DNA of 46,396 bases from Bacteroidales bacterium (GCA_949419965.1 CASPAC010000012.1:1-46396); one strand, 5' to 3'. Shown: positions 8,385 to 20,002, counted from the first letter of the stretch. Made by a program: numbers and translations. The notes: generated by a model from the letters alone, not told the origin.

Positions 8385-11240
8385 TCAGAGCTTCAGCAGC
8401 GTGCAGCGCTCCAGGTTGTAGCCCTCGGCCGAGATCACGACATCCTCGCGAGCGGCATATTCCGCCTCCACCACACGTTTCTCGTTCGGCAGCAGATGTA
8501 TGTAGCCCTCGGAGATGTAGGCGGGCAAAACCGCCTCGCCGGTCGCCGCCGACCGCACGTTGAACTTCACGGCCAGCGCTGTCGAGCGCGACGGGTTCGA
8601 AACCTCGAAACGCACCGTCCGGCGGCCGTTCTCCTCCCGCTGCGCGAGCTTGCGGGCCCGCAGCGCGGCGGCCGGCACCTCGTTCAGCGCCATGAAGTCG
8701 TCGCCCGTACGGCGTATGTAGTCGTTCGTAGAGACGCACCGGCCCCCGGCGAACAGTTCGACACGCACCAGAAAACATGCTTCTCCGGCAGGCATTTCGG
8801 CTTGGCCTACACGCGTCGCGGAATTGGCCGCAACCACGCCGGCCGGCATCGTCTGCACGGAAAGGCGCTTGCCGGTGAGCGTATGGCTCGTCACGCGCAC
8901 GCGGGCCTTCGACAAGGTCTCGCGCGTGGTATTGACCGCCAGCACCTCGTTGTCGTGGGGGTTCATCTGCACGTGCACCGGCTCACAGGCCTTGCGGCAG
9001 CCGTAGAACGACCCGTGCGTCTCGAAATCCCACGAATAGGTCTGCCATTCGAGGCTCGGCCAGGCGGGATGGCTCATCCAGAGCAGCACGCCCGAAGTCG
9101 AATTCCACATCCGGCTGTTCCACCCCTCGAGCATTGCCCGGTGGCTGTCGTAGTTGATGAGCTGCACCTTGCGGCAGAAGTCGTCGAGCGACGCAGCCCG
9201 GCCATAGAGGCGGTCGACCGCCTCCACATATTCGGGCAGGCCGAAATGCAAGTCATGATAATGCCATGTGTCGCTGATGGGCCACTGCTCGGTCTCGGGC
9301 ATGAACTTGCGCATGCTCTCGGCCGTCGGCACCGAAGGGGTCCCGAGCTCGGTCGAGAAACCGTGCGCCAGGTCGCGGAAATACGCCGATTCGTCGGCCA
9401 GGTAGTGCCACGGACCGCTGGTCCGCAGGTTCATGTAGCGCGAATTGGGGCTGTAGAAACGCGTGCCGTCCTCCGAAGCGATCAGATCGGCCAGCCGCAC
9501 TTCGAGCGTCGGCGTGGCGTAGCCCTCGTTGCGGGGGCACCAGATCGCCAGCGAGGGATGGTTGCGGAAACGCAGCACCGTTTCGCGGGCGTTGGCCATG
9601 AAGAGGTCTTCGTCGTTGGGATTCTGGTTGTAGCCCTCGGTCGAGTACCAGAAGTCGTTCCACACCAGCATGCCGTATTCGTCGCAGAGCGTGTAGAAGA
9701 GTTCTTCGGTCGACTCGCCCGTCCAGTTGCGCACCATGTTGAAACCCTCCTCGGCATGGAGGCGGAAAGCAGGTTCGAGACGTTCGCGCGAAACGCGCTT
9801 CATGCCGTCGTCCATGCCCCAGTTGCCGCCGCGGCAGAAGATGCGCACGCCGTTGCAGCGCACCACCAGGAAAGGCGAGGCGCCGTCCTTCTCCAGACGG
9901 CGGAACACCGACGGGTCGACCTCGGGTCTGAGCGCCGGGACCACCACGCCCGCGCCGACGTCGCGACGATGGAACGAATCGAAGGGCGAGCGTCCGTCGA
10001 CAAGATCGTCGGTCGGATCGAAATCGATGCGCAGCTCCTCGCCCGAGGGAGCGTCGACCGTCAGTTCGTACGACAGCTCGCGGATGCCGAAGCGCACCTG
10101 CTCCGTATCGGAGCGGACCGCCCCTTCGTCGACGCCGAGCGTCATCGTATAGAGTTCCTGTTCTCCGTAGCCGTTGGGCCACCACAGACGCGGCGAAGCG
10201 ACCCGCAAAACGGGATAGTCGGCCGGTGCGAAGCACTCGCGGCGGCTCTCGCCCGGGGCCAGGTCGACACGCTTCTCGAAGGCGATGCCGCCGTCGATCG
10301 CACCGTGCAGCACCACGCTCCGCGGCGCGTCGGCGTGGTTCTTCAGCGTGGCGCTCACCGTCAGCTCGGCCGACGAGGTGTCGGGCAGCGGCAGGTCGGT
10401 CACCACATGGGGGTCGGAGAGGGTCACGTCGCCCGTATATTCGAGCACGACGCTCTGCCAGATGCCGATGTTGCGGTCGCGGATGCCGGGAATCCAGTCC
10501 CAGCCCTCGGAACTGATGAACGTCGGGCCGTCCAGGCAGAGCTGCCCGCCGTTGGGACCGCGGCCCGCCTTTTTCGACTGCTCGTGCGGAATGCCCGGGT
10601 TGTGCGGCGGACAGATCTTCACGGCCAGCACGTTCTCGGCTTCGAAGCATTCGGTCGCATCGAACCGGCCGCGCGCAAAGGCGCCGTCGATCGTGCCGAG
10701 CTGGCGGCCGTTGAGCCAGACATCGGCGCGGTAGTTGATTCCCTCGAAACAGAGCCACACGCGGCGGCCGTCGCTGGCGGCCGGGCGGTCGAACCGGATG
10801 CGGTACCACCACTCCGTGCGGCACAGGCTCTCGGGGATGGCCAAATTGTTCAATCCATAGTAGGGATCGGGATAGACGCCCGCTTCGACGAGCGAGGTGA
10901 GCACCGTACCGGGCACAACGGCGTTGTACCACGCCGAGGTATCGAAAGAGGAGCCGAAGATCGATTCTCCGGCCGTCACAAGGTTGTCGGCCTCGGTGAG
11001 CTCCCACCCTTGGGCGAGTTCCCACGAGGAGCCGTCGCGCGGCGCAAGGCGGCTCTCGGCCGCACGCTTCGCCTTGCGGACGGGCTGTTGGGGCGGCGTC
11101 TGCGCCTTGGGCAGTTCGTTGGCAGGCTGCGGGGCGACCAGTCCGAAGTTGGACGAAAGCGCGGGTTGTTTCTGGGCGAAGGCCGCTTCCTCCGCCGCTG
11201 CGAATGCGGAAAGGGCCATGATGAATGTGCTTATGCGCAT
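8385..11240 (-). CDS. GH2 beta-mannosidase-like enzyme, secreted
   Basis: A 951-residue protein with signal peptide MRISTFIMALSAFAAAEEAAFAQ, then a Pro/Ala-rich stretch to about 65. A jelly-roll sugar-binding domain (about 70-270), Ig-like domains and a (beta/alpha)8 barrel (about 455-800) follow, the GH2 layout. IWCPRNEG holds acid/base Glu572 and FSTELGTPS holds nucleophile Glu631. The WCPRNE and STELG context is nearer to beta-mannosidases, plant-type endo-beta-mannosidase and exo-glucosaminidases than to beta-galactosidases. In this locus a periplasmic exo-beta-mannosidase trimming manno-oligosaccharides is the best guess. It is the last gene of the long minus-strand operon, 12 bp after the GH5-like gene. 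Confidence 0.87.
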   Translation of the reverse strand: MRISTFIMALSAFAAAEEAAFAQKQPALSSNFGLVAPQPANELPKAQTPPQQPVRKAKRAAESRLAPRDGSSWELAQGWELTEADNLVTAGESIFGSSFDTSAWYNAVVPGTVLTSLVEAGVYPDPYYGLNNLAIPESLCRTEWWYRIRFDRPAASDGRRVWLCFEGINYRADVWLNGRQLGTIDGAFARGRFDATECFEAENVLAVKICPPHNPGIPHEQSKKAGRGPNGGQLCLDGPTFISSEGWDWIPGIRDRNIGIWQSVVLEYTGDVTLSDPHVVTDLPLPDTSSAELTVSATLKNHADAPRSVVLHGAIDGGIAFEKRVDLAPGESRRECFAPADYPVLRVASPRLWWPNGYGEQELYTMTLGVDEGAVRSDTEQVRFGIRELSYELTVDAPSGEELRIDFDPTDDLVDGRSPFDSFHRRDVGAGVVVPALRPEVDPSVFRRLEKDGASPFLVVRCNGVRIFCRGGNWGMDDGMKRVSRERLEPAFRLHAEEGFNMVRNWTGESTEELFYTLCDEYGMLVWNDFWYSTEGYNQNPNDEDLFMANARETVLRFRNHPSLAIWCPRNEGYATPTLEVRLADLIASEDGTRFYSPNSRYMNLRTSGPWHYLADESAYFRDLAHGFSTELGTPSVPTAESMRKFMPETEQWPISDTWHYHDLHFGLPEYVEAVDRLYGRAASLDDFCRKVQLINYDSHRAMLEGWNSRMWNSTSGVLLWMSHPAWPSLEWQTYSWDFETHGSFYGCRKACEPVHVQMNPHDNEVLAVNTTRETLSKARVRVTSHTLTGKRLSVQTMPAGVVAANSATRVGQAEMPAGEACFLVRVELFAGGRCVSTNDYIRRTGDDFMALNEVPAAALRARKLAQREENGRRTVRFEVSNPSRSTALAVKFNVRSAATGEAVLPAYISEGYIHLLPNEKRVVEAEYAAREDVVISAEGYNLERCTLLKL

Positions 11241-11252
11241 AGTTTTACTTGC

Positions 11253-12929
11253 TTATCGGATCGGAGTGAAGATGTAGATACGCTCCCCGTAAGGCGCGAG
11301 TTCCACGCCGTCGAGCACGAACCGGCCCTCGGTCCCGATGGCCCCGTGCCCGGCGAAAGCGAGCGATGCCGGATCGAACGACTGCACGGCGTACCGGCCC
11401 CGGGCGGCCAGATTGACGGTGAGCGGCGTGCGGCCGAGCGCTTCGGACGAATTGTTGTAAAGATATACGTAGATCGTTTCGCCGCACCGGACGGCCATCG
11501 CCTCGGCGGGCGGGCAGGTCACCGAAAGCTGCTCGAAAGCGCCCTTGCCGTCGGCAAGCATGCGGTCGGAGATCAGGCGCACGCCGCGGAAATAGGGCAT
11601 CAGGCCGCGGTTCTCGAAATACTCCCACCACCAGCTCATCGGCGTCAGGGGCGTGGGCGAGAAGATGCCGTACCAGAGGCCGCGGCGGAAGTCGCGGTCC
11701 ATCTCCTCGCCGAACTCGTCGAAATTCTTCGACCAGTCCCACTCGTAGCCGAATTCGCCGATCACGTAGGGTTTTCCGAAGCGGTTTTCGTAGCGGAGTA
11801 TCTCCGCCGGAATGCCGCCCGTGTTGCAATAGATGTGTTTCTGGTTGATGTCGAGGCCGGGCACCGAGTTGAGACCCTCGAGGTCGCGGTGCGAGATCGA
11901 CGTCGTGACGGGGTGTCCGTAGGGATCGATGCTCTTCAGATACTTGCTCATGCGGGCATGCCACGCCACGATCTCCTCGGCCGGAATGGGACCTCCGGCG
12001 TTGCGGTGCTGGATGTTGTCGATCTCGTTGAAGAACTCCCACATGCCGATGGCCGGGCTGCAGCCCCAGCGAGCGACGATGTAGCGCAGGCGGTTCATGA
12101 AGCGGCGCGCCGGCTCCTCGTCGGTGAAGAAGGCGCGGTCGGCCCGCACGGCGCCCTGCCCCATGCAGAGCATCGCGTGCACGCCCAGCTCCTCGCACAG
12201 CCCGACGAAATGGTCGAGCCGCGCCACGGCGCTCGGGTTGTAGTAGGCGTCCGAGGGGGTGTAGCGGTGGTTGTTGAAGTGATCCTGCTGGTCGATGGGG
12301 AAATTGAAGCCGCACATCCACACGCGGATGAAGTTGCCGCCGTTGCGGGCGAACAGCGGCAGCATGTAGTCGTAGTTGTACTTGTCGTGCTGCTCGTGCA
12401 GTTCCTTGAAGTAGCGCGAGTCGTCGTTGGCGCGCGACTCCCAGCAGATGTTCTCCGCCACGCCGCGGAAAGGCGTGCCGTCGTCGTAGACCAGCGTCCA
12501 ATAGTCGCGTGTGTGGAGTATGCCGTGTCCGGCGGCCTCCTGCCGCACGGCGAGCCGCACGGGCTTCGAGAGCGAAGTTTGCCGGCCGCGTTCCGTCAGC
12601 CGGAACCGGAGGGCATATTCGCCCGCCTGCTGAGGCGTGAAGCGCGCCTCCCAGCGCGAGAGTTGGCCGGACGCGCCCTCGACCCAGTAGCACGGGAGCA
12701 GGCGCTCCTCGCCCCCGGGGGTGCGGATGAGCATGTCGAGGGCGACCTCCTCCTGCAGGAAGGCATTCGAGTAGGTCGCCTTGAGACACACGGTGAAGTC
12801 GATGCGTTCGTAACGCTTCGCCGTTGCGGCCGACGGTTCGACCGAACGGATCTGCGCCCGCATGCCCGCCACCGAGCAGAGTGCAAGCAAGGACAGGATC
12901 GCTTTTTTCATGGTTCGTTTGGTTTTCAT
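11253..12929 (-). CDS. DUF5060 plus GH5-like (clan GH-A) hydrolase, secreted
   Basis: A 558-residue protein from the ATG at 12929; an ATG at 12911 (MKKAILSLLALC) is an equally possible start. Both give a type I signal peptide ending near MRAQ. An N-terminal Ig-like DUF5060 domain (about 28-130) precedes a barrel with MWEFFNEID (acid/base Glu302) and YVIGEFGYEWDW (nucleophile Glu392). The barrel resembles cellulase/mannanase-type GH5 relatives with this DUF5060 arrangement. A short C-terminal beta domain follows. It lies between the surface lipoprotein gene and the GH2 gene. It probably hydrolyses manno- or gluco-oligosaccharides in the periplasm; the linkage is not certain. A farther upstream ATG at 12968 was rejected because it lies inside a hairpin. 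Confidence 0.82.
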   Translation of the reverse strand: MKTKRTMKKAILSLLALCSVAGMRAQIRSVEPSAATAKRYERIDFTVCLKATYSNAFLQEEVALDMLIRTPGGEERLLPCYWVEGASGQLSRWEARFTPQQAGEYALRFRLTERGRQTSLSKPVRLAVRQEAAGHGILHTRDYWTLVYDDGTPFRGVAENICWESRANDDSRYFKELHEQHDKYNYDYMLPLFARNGGNFIRVWMCGFNFPIDQQDHFNNHRYTPSDAYYNPSAVARLDHFVGLCEELGVHAMLCMGQGAVRADRAFFTDEEPARRFMNRLRYIVARWGCSPAIGMWEFFNEIDNIQHRNAGGPIPAEEIVAWHARMSKYLKSIDPYGHPVTTSISHRDLEGLNSVPGLDINQKHIYCNTGGIPAEILRYENRFGKPYVIGEFGYEWDWSKNFDEFGEEMDRDFRRGLWYGIFSPTPLTPMSWWWEYFENRGLMPYFRGVRLISDRMLADGKGAFEQLSVTCPPAEAMAVRCGETIYVYLYNNSSEALGRTPLTVNLAARGRYAVQSFDPASLAFAGHGAIGTEGRFVLDGVELAPYGERIYIFTPIR

Positions 12930-12932
12930 GAA

Positions 12933-12962
12933 CGATATGCCTCCCTTACAAGAGGCATATCG
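12933..12962. promoter_or_regulatory. Strong intercistronic hairpin inside the mannan operon
   Basis: CGATATGCCTC and GAGGCATATCG form a perfect 11-bp stem with an 8-nt loop in the 58-bp gap before the GH5-like gene. There is no T run on the minus strand, so it is more likely an RNA-processing or stability element than a terminator. It separates the binding/uptake genes upstream from the hydrolase genes downstream. Confidence 0.6.
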
Positions 12963-12987
12963 GTTCATCGGGGTTCGTAAAAGATGA

Positions 12988-13539
12988 TTACAGCAGGGCT
13001 TTCAGCGCATCGACGTCGACCACCACGGCGGTCACCGTTCCCCGCTCGGCCAGTTCGTAGGCCGAAGGCTCGGAGATGCCGACCGCCAGGACCCACTTCT
13101 TGCCGGCATATTCGGACCGGGTCAGCGACGACACGGGGATGGCCAGGTAGAACGATTCGCCGCTCCGGCCTTTCGGCACGGTCACCGATTCGGGCAGCGA
13201 ATAGACCTCGGGCATCGCCTCGCCGCCGAAAGCGGCCGCGGCTTCGGCCGTCGCCGGAAGCGAGACGCCGACTTTCACCGTAAAACCGCCGGCCTTGTCG
13301 AAACTTCCCGAGCGCATGACGCCCAGGATGATGCGCACCTCGCCCTCCTCGACCCGGAAGTTGTAGGTGTTCACGCTGCTGCTCGCAGGCACAGCGTAGG
13401 AGTTGTCGAGTCCGCCGGTCGAAAGCGCCTGCGGCATATAGATCCTGGAGAATCCGTAGTCGGCGTCGCCGTCCCCCTCGCAGGCCGTGAAAGCCAATGC
13501 ACAGAACGCCGCCAGCAACAAAAACAGTCTGTTTTTCAT
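12988..13539 (-). CDS. DUF1735-type surface lipoprotein (putative glycan-binding)
   Basis: A 183-residue lipoprotein with signal MKNRLFLLLAAFCALAFTAC (Cys20), followed by Glu/Gly/Asp residues (EGDGDAD) like surface-exposed Bacteroidota lipoproteins. The body has the pattern of the DUF1735 (BT_3987 N-terminal) beta-sandwich: an IYMPQA start, a YNF strand and a late VAVGISEPSAYELAERGTV. Most DUF1735 proteins carry a second binding domain; this one stops after the first. Placed right after a SusC/SusD pair, it is best read as a small surface glycan-binding accessory protein. Direct evidence for ligand binding is lacking. Confidence 0.75.
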   Translation of the reverse strand: MKNRLFLLLAAFCALAFTACEGDGDADYGFSRIYMPQALSTGGLDNSYAVPASSSVNTYNFRVEEGEVRIILGVMRSGSFDKAGGFTVKVGVSLPATAEAAAAFGGEAMPEVYSLPESVTVPKGRSGESFYLAIPVSSLTRSEYAGKKWVLAVGISEPSAYELAERGTVTAVVVDVDALKALL

Positions 13540-13563
13540 GATTTTCTCGAATATGGGATTGAA

Positions 13564-15237
<1,674 letters not shown>

Positions 15238-15256
15238 GGTAACGTCGATGATTAGG

Positions 15257-18124
15257 TTAGAAAGTGAGGTTTACGCCGATGTTGTAGCTTTTCAACACCG
15301 GATAGCGGTACGAAAGCAGCTCCGGGTCGATGCGGTAGTCGGACATCAGACCGCTCGCCGTGAAAGGATTGGTCACGTTGAGATAGATGCGGAAGTCGCT
15401 GATGCCCGCGGCCCGGAACTTCGCGTGGTGCCTGAAGCTGTAACCCAACTCGATGTTGCGCACGCGCAGGAAGTTGCGGCTTCTGACCCAGAACGAGCTC
15501 AACTGGTAGTTGTTGTCGTTGCTCTGCGTCGTCAGACGCGGATAGGTGGCCGTCTCGCGCGTGTCGATGCCCTGTTCGGGATAGTAGGCCCAGGCACCCT
15601 CGGCGATCGGGAAGGCGTTGCCGTTGTCGACGAACGCGCGGGTCTGTACGGCGTTGTCCATCAGACTGAACGAAGCGCCGGCAATGCCGTGCAGCAGGAA
15701 GCTCAGGTCGAAACCGCGGTAGTTGAACTGCGCACCCAGCGTATAGGTCCATTCGGGATGGAGCGACTTGCCGATCTTCGTCACGTCGTTCTGGTCGATG
15801 AAGCCGCTGTTGTCCAGGTCGCGGTACTTCAGGTCGCCCGGCCGGACGGCTCCGAACATGGGCTGCGGCAGATCGGCGCGCAGCGTGCCGTCGGCCTCGA
15901 AGTCGTCGATGTCATAGAAACCGTCGGCCACCAGACCGATCAGCGTACCGTAGGGACGGCCCGTCTGAGCGTTGTAGCCGTACATCGGCGCCACCTCGGC
16001 CATGTAGTCGATCTTGTTGCGGTTGAACGACACCGAACCGTTGATCGCATAGCCCCAGTCGCCGCGCTGGTCGGACCACAGGGCGCTCACCTCGAAGCCC
16101 TTGTTGGTCATCTTGCCGACGTTGTTGAAGTAGTAGTTCTTGCCGTAGTAGCCCATCATCGAGTTGTCGAGCGTCAGGATGTCCGTGCGCTTGTCGAGGA
16201 AGGCATCGGCCGTAATATGGAGCTTGCCGAACAGCGAGGCGTCGATACCGATGTTGTACTTGTTGCTCTTTTCGGCATGCACGTCGGGATTGGGCATGAA
16301 CATCTGCACGAGCGACCCCTGCCACTGTCCTTCGGGGTTGCCCATATAGAACGCTCCGACGTAGGAATCGGTATAGTAGTCCTTGAACAGATAGCGGCCG
16401 TTCGACGAATAGCCCGACAGGGCGCCCGTCGCGCCCGAATCGGCAAAACCGCTCCGACCGTACGACAGACGCAGCTTGAGCAGATCGACGCTCTTCGAAT
16501 CTTTCAGGAACGCCTCGTTCGAAACCACCCAGGCGGCCGACACCGAAGGATAGAAGGCCCACTGGTTGCCCGGCGCGAAGGCGTCGTTGCCGAAGTAGGA
16601 GAAGCCGAATTCGGCGATGTAGCGGTCGGCATAGCTGTAGTTGACGCGGCCGTTGAGATTCAGATAGTGGTACTTGTAGGAGAAGTAGCCGTCGCCGTTG
16701 TAGGCCGAGATGTGGAAATTGGCGGCAGCGCTCAGCGCATGGCGGCCGAAGGTGTTGTCATAGCCCAGCACGATCTTGCCCTGCTTCCAGTCTTCCATGC
16801 CGTCCGAACCGTAGCCGCTGGCCTGCAGCGAGGTGTCCTCGTCGGTGGTCGTGCGCTCGCCGTTCTGGTAGCGGGCATAGTTGCGCGTCTTGCTGTAGCC
16901 GCTGTTGGTGAGGGTGTTGAACGAAAAGGCCTCGCGCAGGTAGAGACCCGGCGTGATGAAATCCAGCCGCTCCACCAGCTCGAAGTTGCCCTGCAGCACG
17001 CGCGACTGGTTCTGACGCCATCCCAGGGCGTTGACCGACGCCACGGGGTTGCTGTTGTAGACCGACGTGCCCGACCAGCGGGTGCGCTCGGCGTTGTCCC
17101 ACACCTCGTAGATGTTCGACGGATAGCGCGACAGGTTGTAGAACAGGTCGTCGGTTCCGATGTTCGGGCGCCGGCCGCGCTCGATGCGGCCGCCCAGGTC
17201 GACGCGGGCCTCGATGAAGCGGAAGACCTTGAAGTCGAGGTTGGCGCGCAGGCTGTAGCGCTCGTACATGCGGTTCGACCGCGCGTCGCTGCGCTTCACG
17301 TCGTAGAGACCCTGCTGGTTGAGATAGTTGAGCATCACATTGTAGCGGGCCGCTTCGGTTCCGCCGCGCACGGCGACGTCGCCGTCGATCGTGTAGCCCG
17401 CCTTGCGCAGCGTCTCGTCCTGCCAGTCGACGTTGGTGCCCGTGCCGTTGCGGTAGGCCTCCAACTGCTCGCTGCTGTAGTAGGGATTCCAGAAGCCGGC
17501 GTCGTTGCTCACGGCCTGGTTGTAGAGCGTGGCATAGCCGTAGGAGTCGAGCGGCTTGGCCATCGTAGTGGCCTGCTGCACGCCGTAGCGCACCGAAGCG
17601 CTCACCTTGACCGGACCCACCTGGCCGCGCTTGGTTTCGATCCAGATCACGCCGTTGGCGCCTCGCTCGCCGAAGATGGCCAGCGCCGCACCGTCCTTGA
17701 GCACCGAGACGCGCTCGATCTCGGCCGGCGAGAGGTAGGCGATGTAGCTGGCATTGACCTCGAAGCCGTCGACGAAGATCTTGGCGCTGTTATAGTTGGC
17801 GTTGCCGTAGGAGCCGATGCCGCGGATGAGCCAGCTGGCCATGTCGTTGCTCGGCTCGCCCGACCCCTGGAAAAGCGTCATGCCGGCGAACTCTCCGGCG
17901 AAGCTGTTCGTGAGGTTGGTCGCCGTCGTTTTGCGGAGCGTCTCGCCGCCGACCGAGGAGATGGCACCCGTCGTGCGTGCGGACGACGTTCCGAAGAGCA
18001 TTTCGGGGCCCGCCGGCGCCTGGACATGCGCGCTGTCGGCCGCCGGCTGTCCGCTTCGGGCGGAAACCGTGCCCAGCGAGACGAATCCCGCAAGAAGCAA
18101 GGTATGGATGATGTATTTGTTCAT
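15257..18124 (-). CDS. SusC/RagA-family TonB-dependent transporter (pair 1), short N-terminus
   Basis: A 955-residue outer-membrane transporter. After signal MNKYIIHTLLLAGFVSLG it goes almost straight to the plug (SSVGGETLRKTTATNLTNSFAGEFAGM, then RGIGSYGN, IFVDGFEVN, VLKDGAALAIFGERGANGVI). The carboxypeptidase-D-like N-terminal extension present in most SusC proteins, including the other SusC here, is missing, and no clear EEVVVT-type TonB box is visible. The rest is a normal 22-strand barrel region ending SYNIGVNLTF. It should import oligosaccharides with the adjacent SusD. The sequence is in one intact frame, so the short form looks real and not a mutation. Confidence 0.93.
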   Translation of the reverse strand: MNKYIIHTLLLAGFVSLGTVSARSGQPAADSAHVQAPAGPEMLFGTSSARTTGAISSVGGETLRKTTATNLTNSFAGEFAGMTLFQGSGEPSNDMASWLIRGIGSYGNANYNSAKIFVDGFEVNASYIAYLSPAEIERVSVLKDGAALAIFGERGANGVIWIETKRGQVGPVKVSASVRYGVQQATTMAKPLDSYGYATLYNQAVSNDAGFWNPYYSSEQLEAYRNGTGTNVDWQDETLRKAGYTIDGDVAVRGGTEAARYNVMLNYLNQQGLYDVKRSDARSNRMYERYSLRANLDFKVFRFIEARVDLGGRIERGRRPNIGTDDLFYNLSRYPSNIYEVWDNAERTRWSGTSVYNSNPVASVNALGWRQNQSRVLQGNFELVERLDFITPGLYLREAFSFNTLTNSGYSKTRNYARYQNGERTTTDEDTSLQASGYGSDGMEDWKQGKIVLGYDNTFGRHALSAAANFHISAYNGDGYFSYKYHYLNLNGRVNYSYADRYIAEFGFSYFGNDAFAPGNQWAFYPSVSAAWVVSNEAFLKDSKSVDLLKLRLSYGRSGFADSGATGALSGYSSNGRYLFKDYYTDSYVGAFYMGNPEGQWQGSLVQMFMPNPDVHAEKSNKYNIGIDASLFGKLHITADAFLDKRTDILTLDNSMMGYYGKNYYFNNVGKMTNKGFEVSALWSDQRGDWGYAINGSVSFNRNKIDYMAEVAPMYGYNAQTGRPYGTLIGLVADGFYDIDDFEADGTLRADLPQPMFGAVRPGDLKYRDLDNSGFIDQNDVTKIGKSLHPEWTYTLGAQFNYRGFDLSFLLHGIAGASFSLMDNAVQTRAFVDNGNAFPIAEGAWAYYPEQGIDTRETATYPRLTTQSNDNNYQLSSFWVRSRNFLRVRNIELGYSFRHHAKFRAAGISDFRIYLNVTNPFTASGLMSDYRIDPELLSYRYPVLKSYNIGVNLTF

Positions 18125-18160
18125 GGTCGAATCTGTTTTTTAAGTAAAAGGCTGCGAAGA

Positions 18161-20002
18161 CTAATAACCGGGGTTCTGCACCAGCGTCCCTTTGTTGATC
18201 TCCGACTGCGGAATCGGCTCAAGGTACATCTTGGGATTCCAGGTCGATTCGTAGGCCACGGCGTCCCAGTAGGACTCGACAGCCTCCCGGAGGTTGAACG
18301 AACCCGAATGGCCCGACTTGATCTTGAACTGCAGTTCGCGCATCTTGCCGCCGATGATGCCGTTGGCGATGTTCTCGTCCTTCCAGTGCTTCACATCGTA
18401 GTAGCGGTGGTTCTCGCGGTAGAGTTCGATGGCACGTTCGCGGCGGATCAGCTTGCGCAGCGCATCCTGGCCGGTCTCGGCGATGGCCGGCAGGCCGGCA
18501 CGGTTGTGCACCTTGTTGAGGTTCTCCAGCGCCTTGGCCGCATTGCCCTTCTCGTTGTAGGCTTCGGCCAGGTTGAGATAGATTTCGGCCATGCGGAAAA
18601 GCGGCTGTTCGTACCACACGCGCGAACCGGCCTTGTAGTAGAACTTCGTGGGGGCCGCGCAGCCCCTGCCCTCGCCCTGGGCGCCGGGGAAGTTGTTGTC
18701 CTTGCTGGCATTGGCCGTCTGACGGCCCCAGTCCAGCGCCGTCCAGCGCGAATCGCCCTGGTTGTTGAAAGCGTCGAAGCCGATGAAGATGTTGTCGGCC
18801 TTGGCACGCGGCTCGATCGCCTCGATGTTGGCCAGCCACTCCTCGGCGGGGCGGGGCGCCGGCTCGTCGAGCTTGGGCCAGTTGGCATAGTCCGAACCGT
18901 CGGCCTTGTAGTAGAACTCCAGGAAGTTGGTCATCAGACCGCTCTGGTCGGTGTCATAGCGGTTGTTGCCCCAGTAAGGCGAATAGTTGTTGTAGTAGAA
19001 GATGGCGCTCGCAGGCCACGACCACATGTTGGTGTCGTTGTTCTTGTAGGCCAGCAGCACCTCGCGGTTGGCGGGCGTCGAAGTGGCCGTCGCATAATCG
19101 TCGAACGCGTTGGGGTTGGGCTGTCCCTCGCCGGCCGCGCCCGTGTTGATGAGCGCATAGTTGTTGGCGGCGGCCCATGCCAGCACCGCCTCGTTGGCTT
19201 CGATGGCCTGCTGCCAGCGGTTCTCGTCGGTCGAACCGAAACATACCAGTTCGTCGTGCGCGCCGCTCAGATAGGGCGTCGCCGAGTTGAAGAGCGGACG
19301 GGCCGCGAAGAGCAGCGTACGGGCCTTGATGGCCAGCACGGCGCCGCGCGTCATGCGTCCCTGGTCGGCTGCGCTCCAGTCGCCCTCGGGAAGCCCGTCG
19401 TAGGCCTCGTCGCAGAGTTCGAGGATGTAGTCGAGCGTATCCTCCAGCGAGGAGCGGCCCACGTTCACGGCAGGCTCGGCCGCATTGGCGAAGTCCTTGC
19501 GCACGATCGGCAGACCGCCGTAGCGGTAGAACATGCCCATGTAGCGGTAGGCGATCAGCGCCGTGACCTCGGCCTTGATGTAGTCTTTCTCCTCCTGCGT
19601 CATGTCGGGCACGCGGTCGATGTTGGTTTTCACGAGAAAACAGTCGCGGATATAGGCCCAGTTGTTGCCGAAATGTTCCGAACCGGCATCCGAGCCGTCC
19701 GTACCGTTCACGTCGAGACCCGACTGGGTGATGGTATAGGTGCCGTGCCACGAGTAGCCGCGCGACACCTCGCCGCAGAGCGCGCCCAGCGTACCGTGCC
19801 CGACGCCCCAGCCGCCCGGAAGACCGTGGAGCAGCGACTGGCGGTAGCAGGTCATCAGCGCGCCTTTGGCGTTCTTGGCCGACCCGTAGACCTCCTTGAG
19901 GTCCACCGTGCCGGTCGTATCGGGCATCTGGAGGAACATGTCCTGGCAGGAGAACAGCCCCAGCGAGCCCAGCAGCATCATGGAAACAAGTATTTTTTTC
20001 AT
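18161..20002 (-). CDS. SusD/RagB-family lipoprotein (pair 2)
   Basis: A 613-residue SusD homologue with signal MKKILVSMMLLGSLGLFSC (Cys19) and the usual QDMFLQMPDTTGTVDL start. Family landmarks are ALIAYRYMGMFYRYGGLPIVRKDF, MAEIYLNLAEAYNEKGN, RRERAIELYRENHRYYDVKHWKD and the terminal VQNPGY. It is 18 bp from its SusC gene. It differs widely from the other SusD in this operon, so the two pairs probably handle different chain lengths or decorations of the same mannan. This is inference from gene order. Confidence 0.95.
   Translation of the reverse strand: MKKILVSMMLLGSLGLFSCQDMFLQMPDTTGTVDLKEVYGSAKNAKGALMTCYRQSLLHGLPGGWGVGHGTLGALCGEVSRGYSWHGTYTITQSGLDVNGTDGSDAGSEHFGNNWAYIRDCFLVKTNIDRVPDMTQEEKDYIKAEVTALIAYRYMGMFYRYGGLPIVRKDFANAAEPAVNVGRSSLEDTLDYILELCDEAYDGLPEGDWSAADQGRMTRGAVLAIKARTLLFAARPLFNSATPYLSGAHDELVCFGSTDENRWQQAIEANEAVLAWAAANNYALINTGAAGEGQPNPNAFDDYATATSTPANREVLLAYKNNDTNMWSWPASAIFYYNNYSPYWGNNRYDTDQSGLMTNFLEFYYKADGSDYANWPKLDEPAPRPAEEWLANIEAIEPRAKADNIFIGFDAFNNQGDSRWTALDWGRQTANASKDNNFPGAQGEGRGCAAPTKFYYKAGSRVWYEQPLFRMAEIYLNLAEAYNEKGNAAKALENLNKVHNRAGLPAIAETGQDALRKLIRRERAIELYRENHRYYDVKHWKDENIANGIIGGKMRELQFKIKSGHSGSFNLREAVESYWDAVAYESTWNPKMYLEPIPQSEINKGTLVQNPGY

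Noticed and set aside
12911..12968. ATG at 12968 as the start of the DUF5060/GH5-like gene
   Set aside because: It would place the first codons inside the 12933-12962 hairpin and bury the signal peptide; 12929 or 12911 fits better.
7959..12980. Very long open frame (over 1600 codons) on the plus strand opposite GH2 and GH5-like genes
   Set aside because: It is a shadow of GC-rich codon use in the minus-strand genes: no domains, an Arg/His/Ala-rich composition, and it runs across the strong terminator at 8331-8363 and several gene borders.
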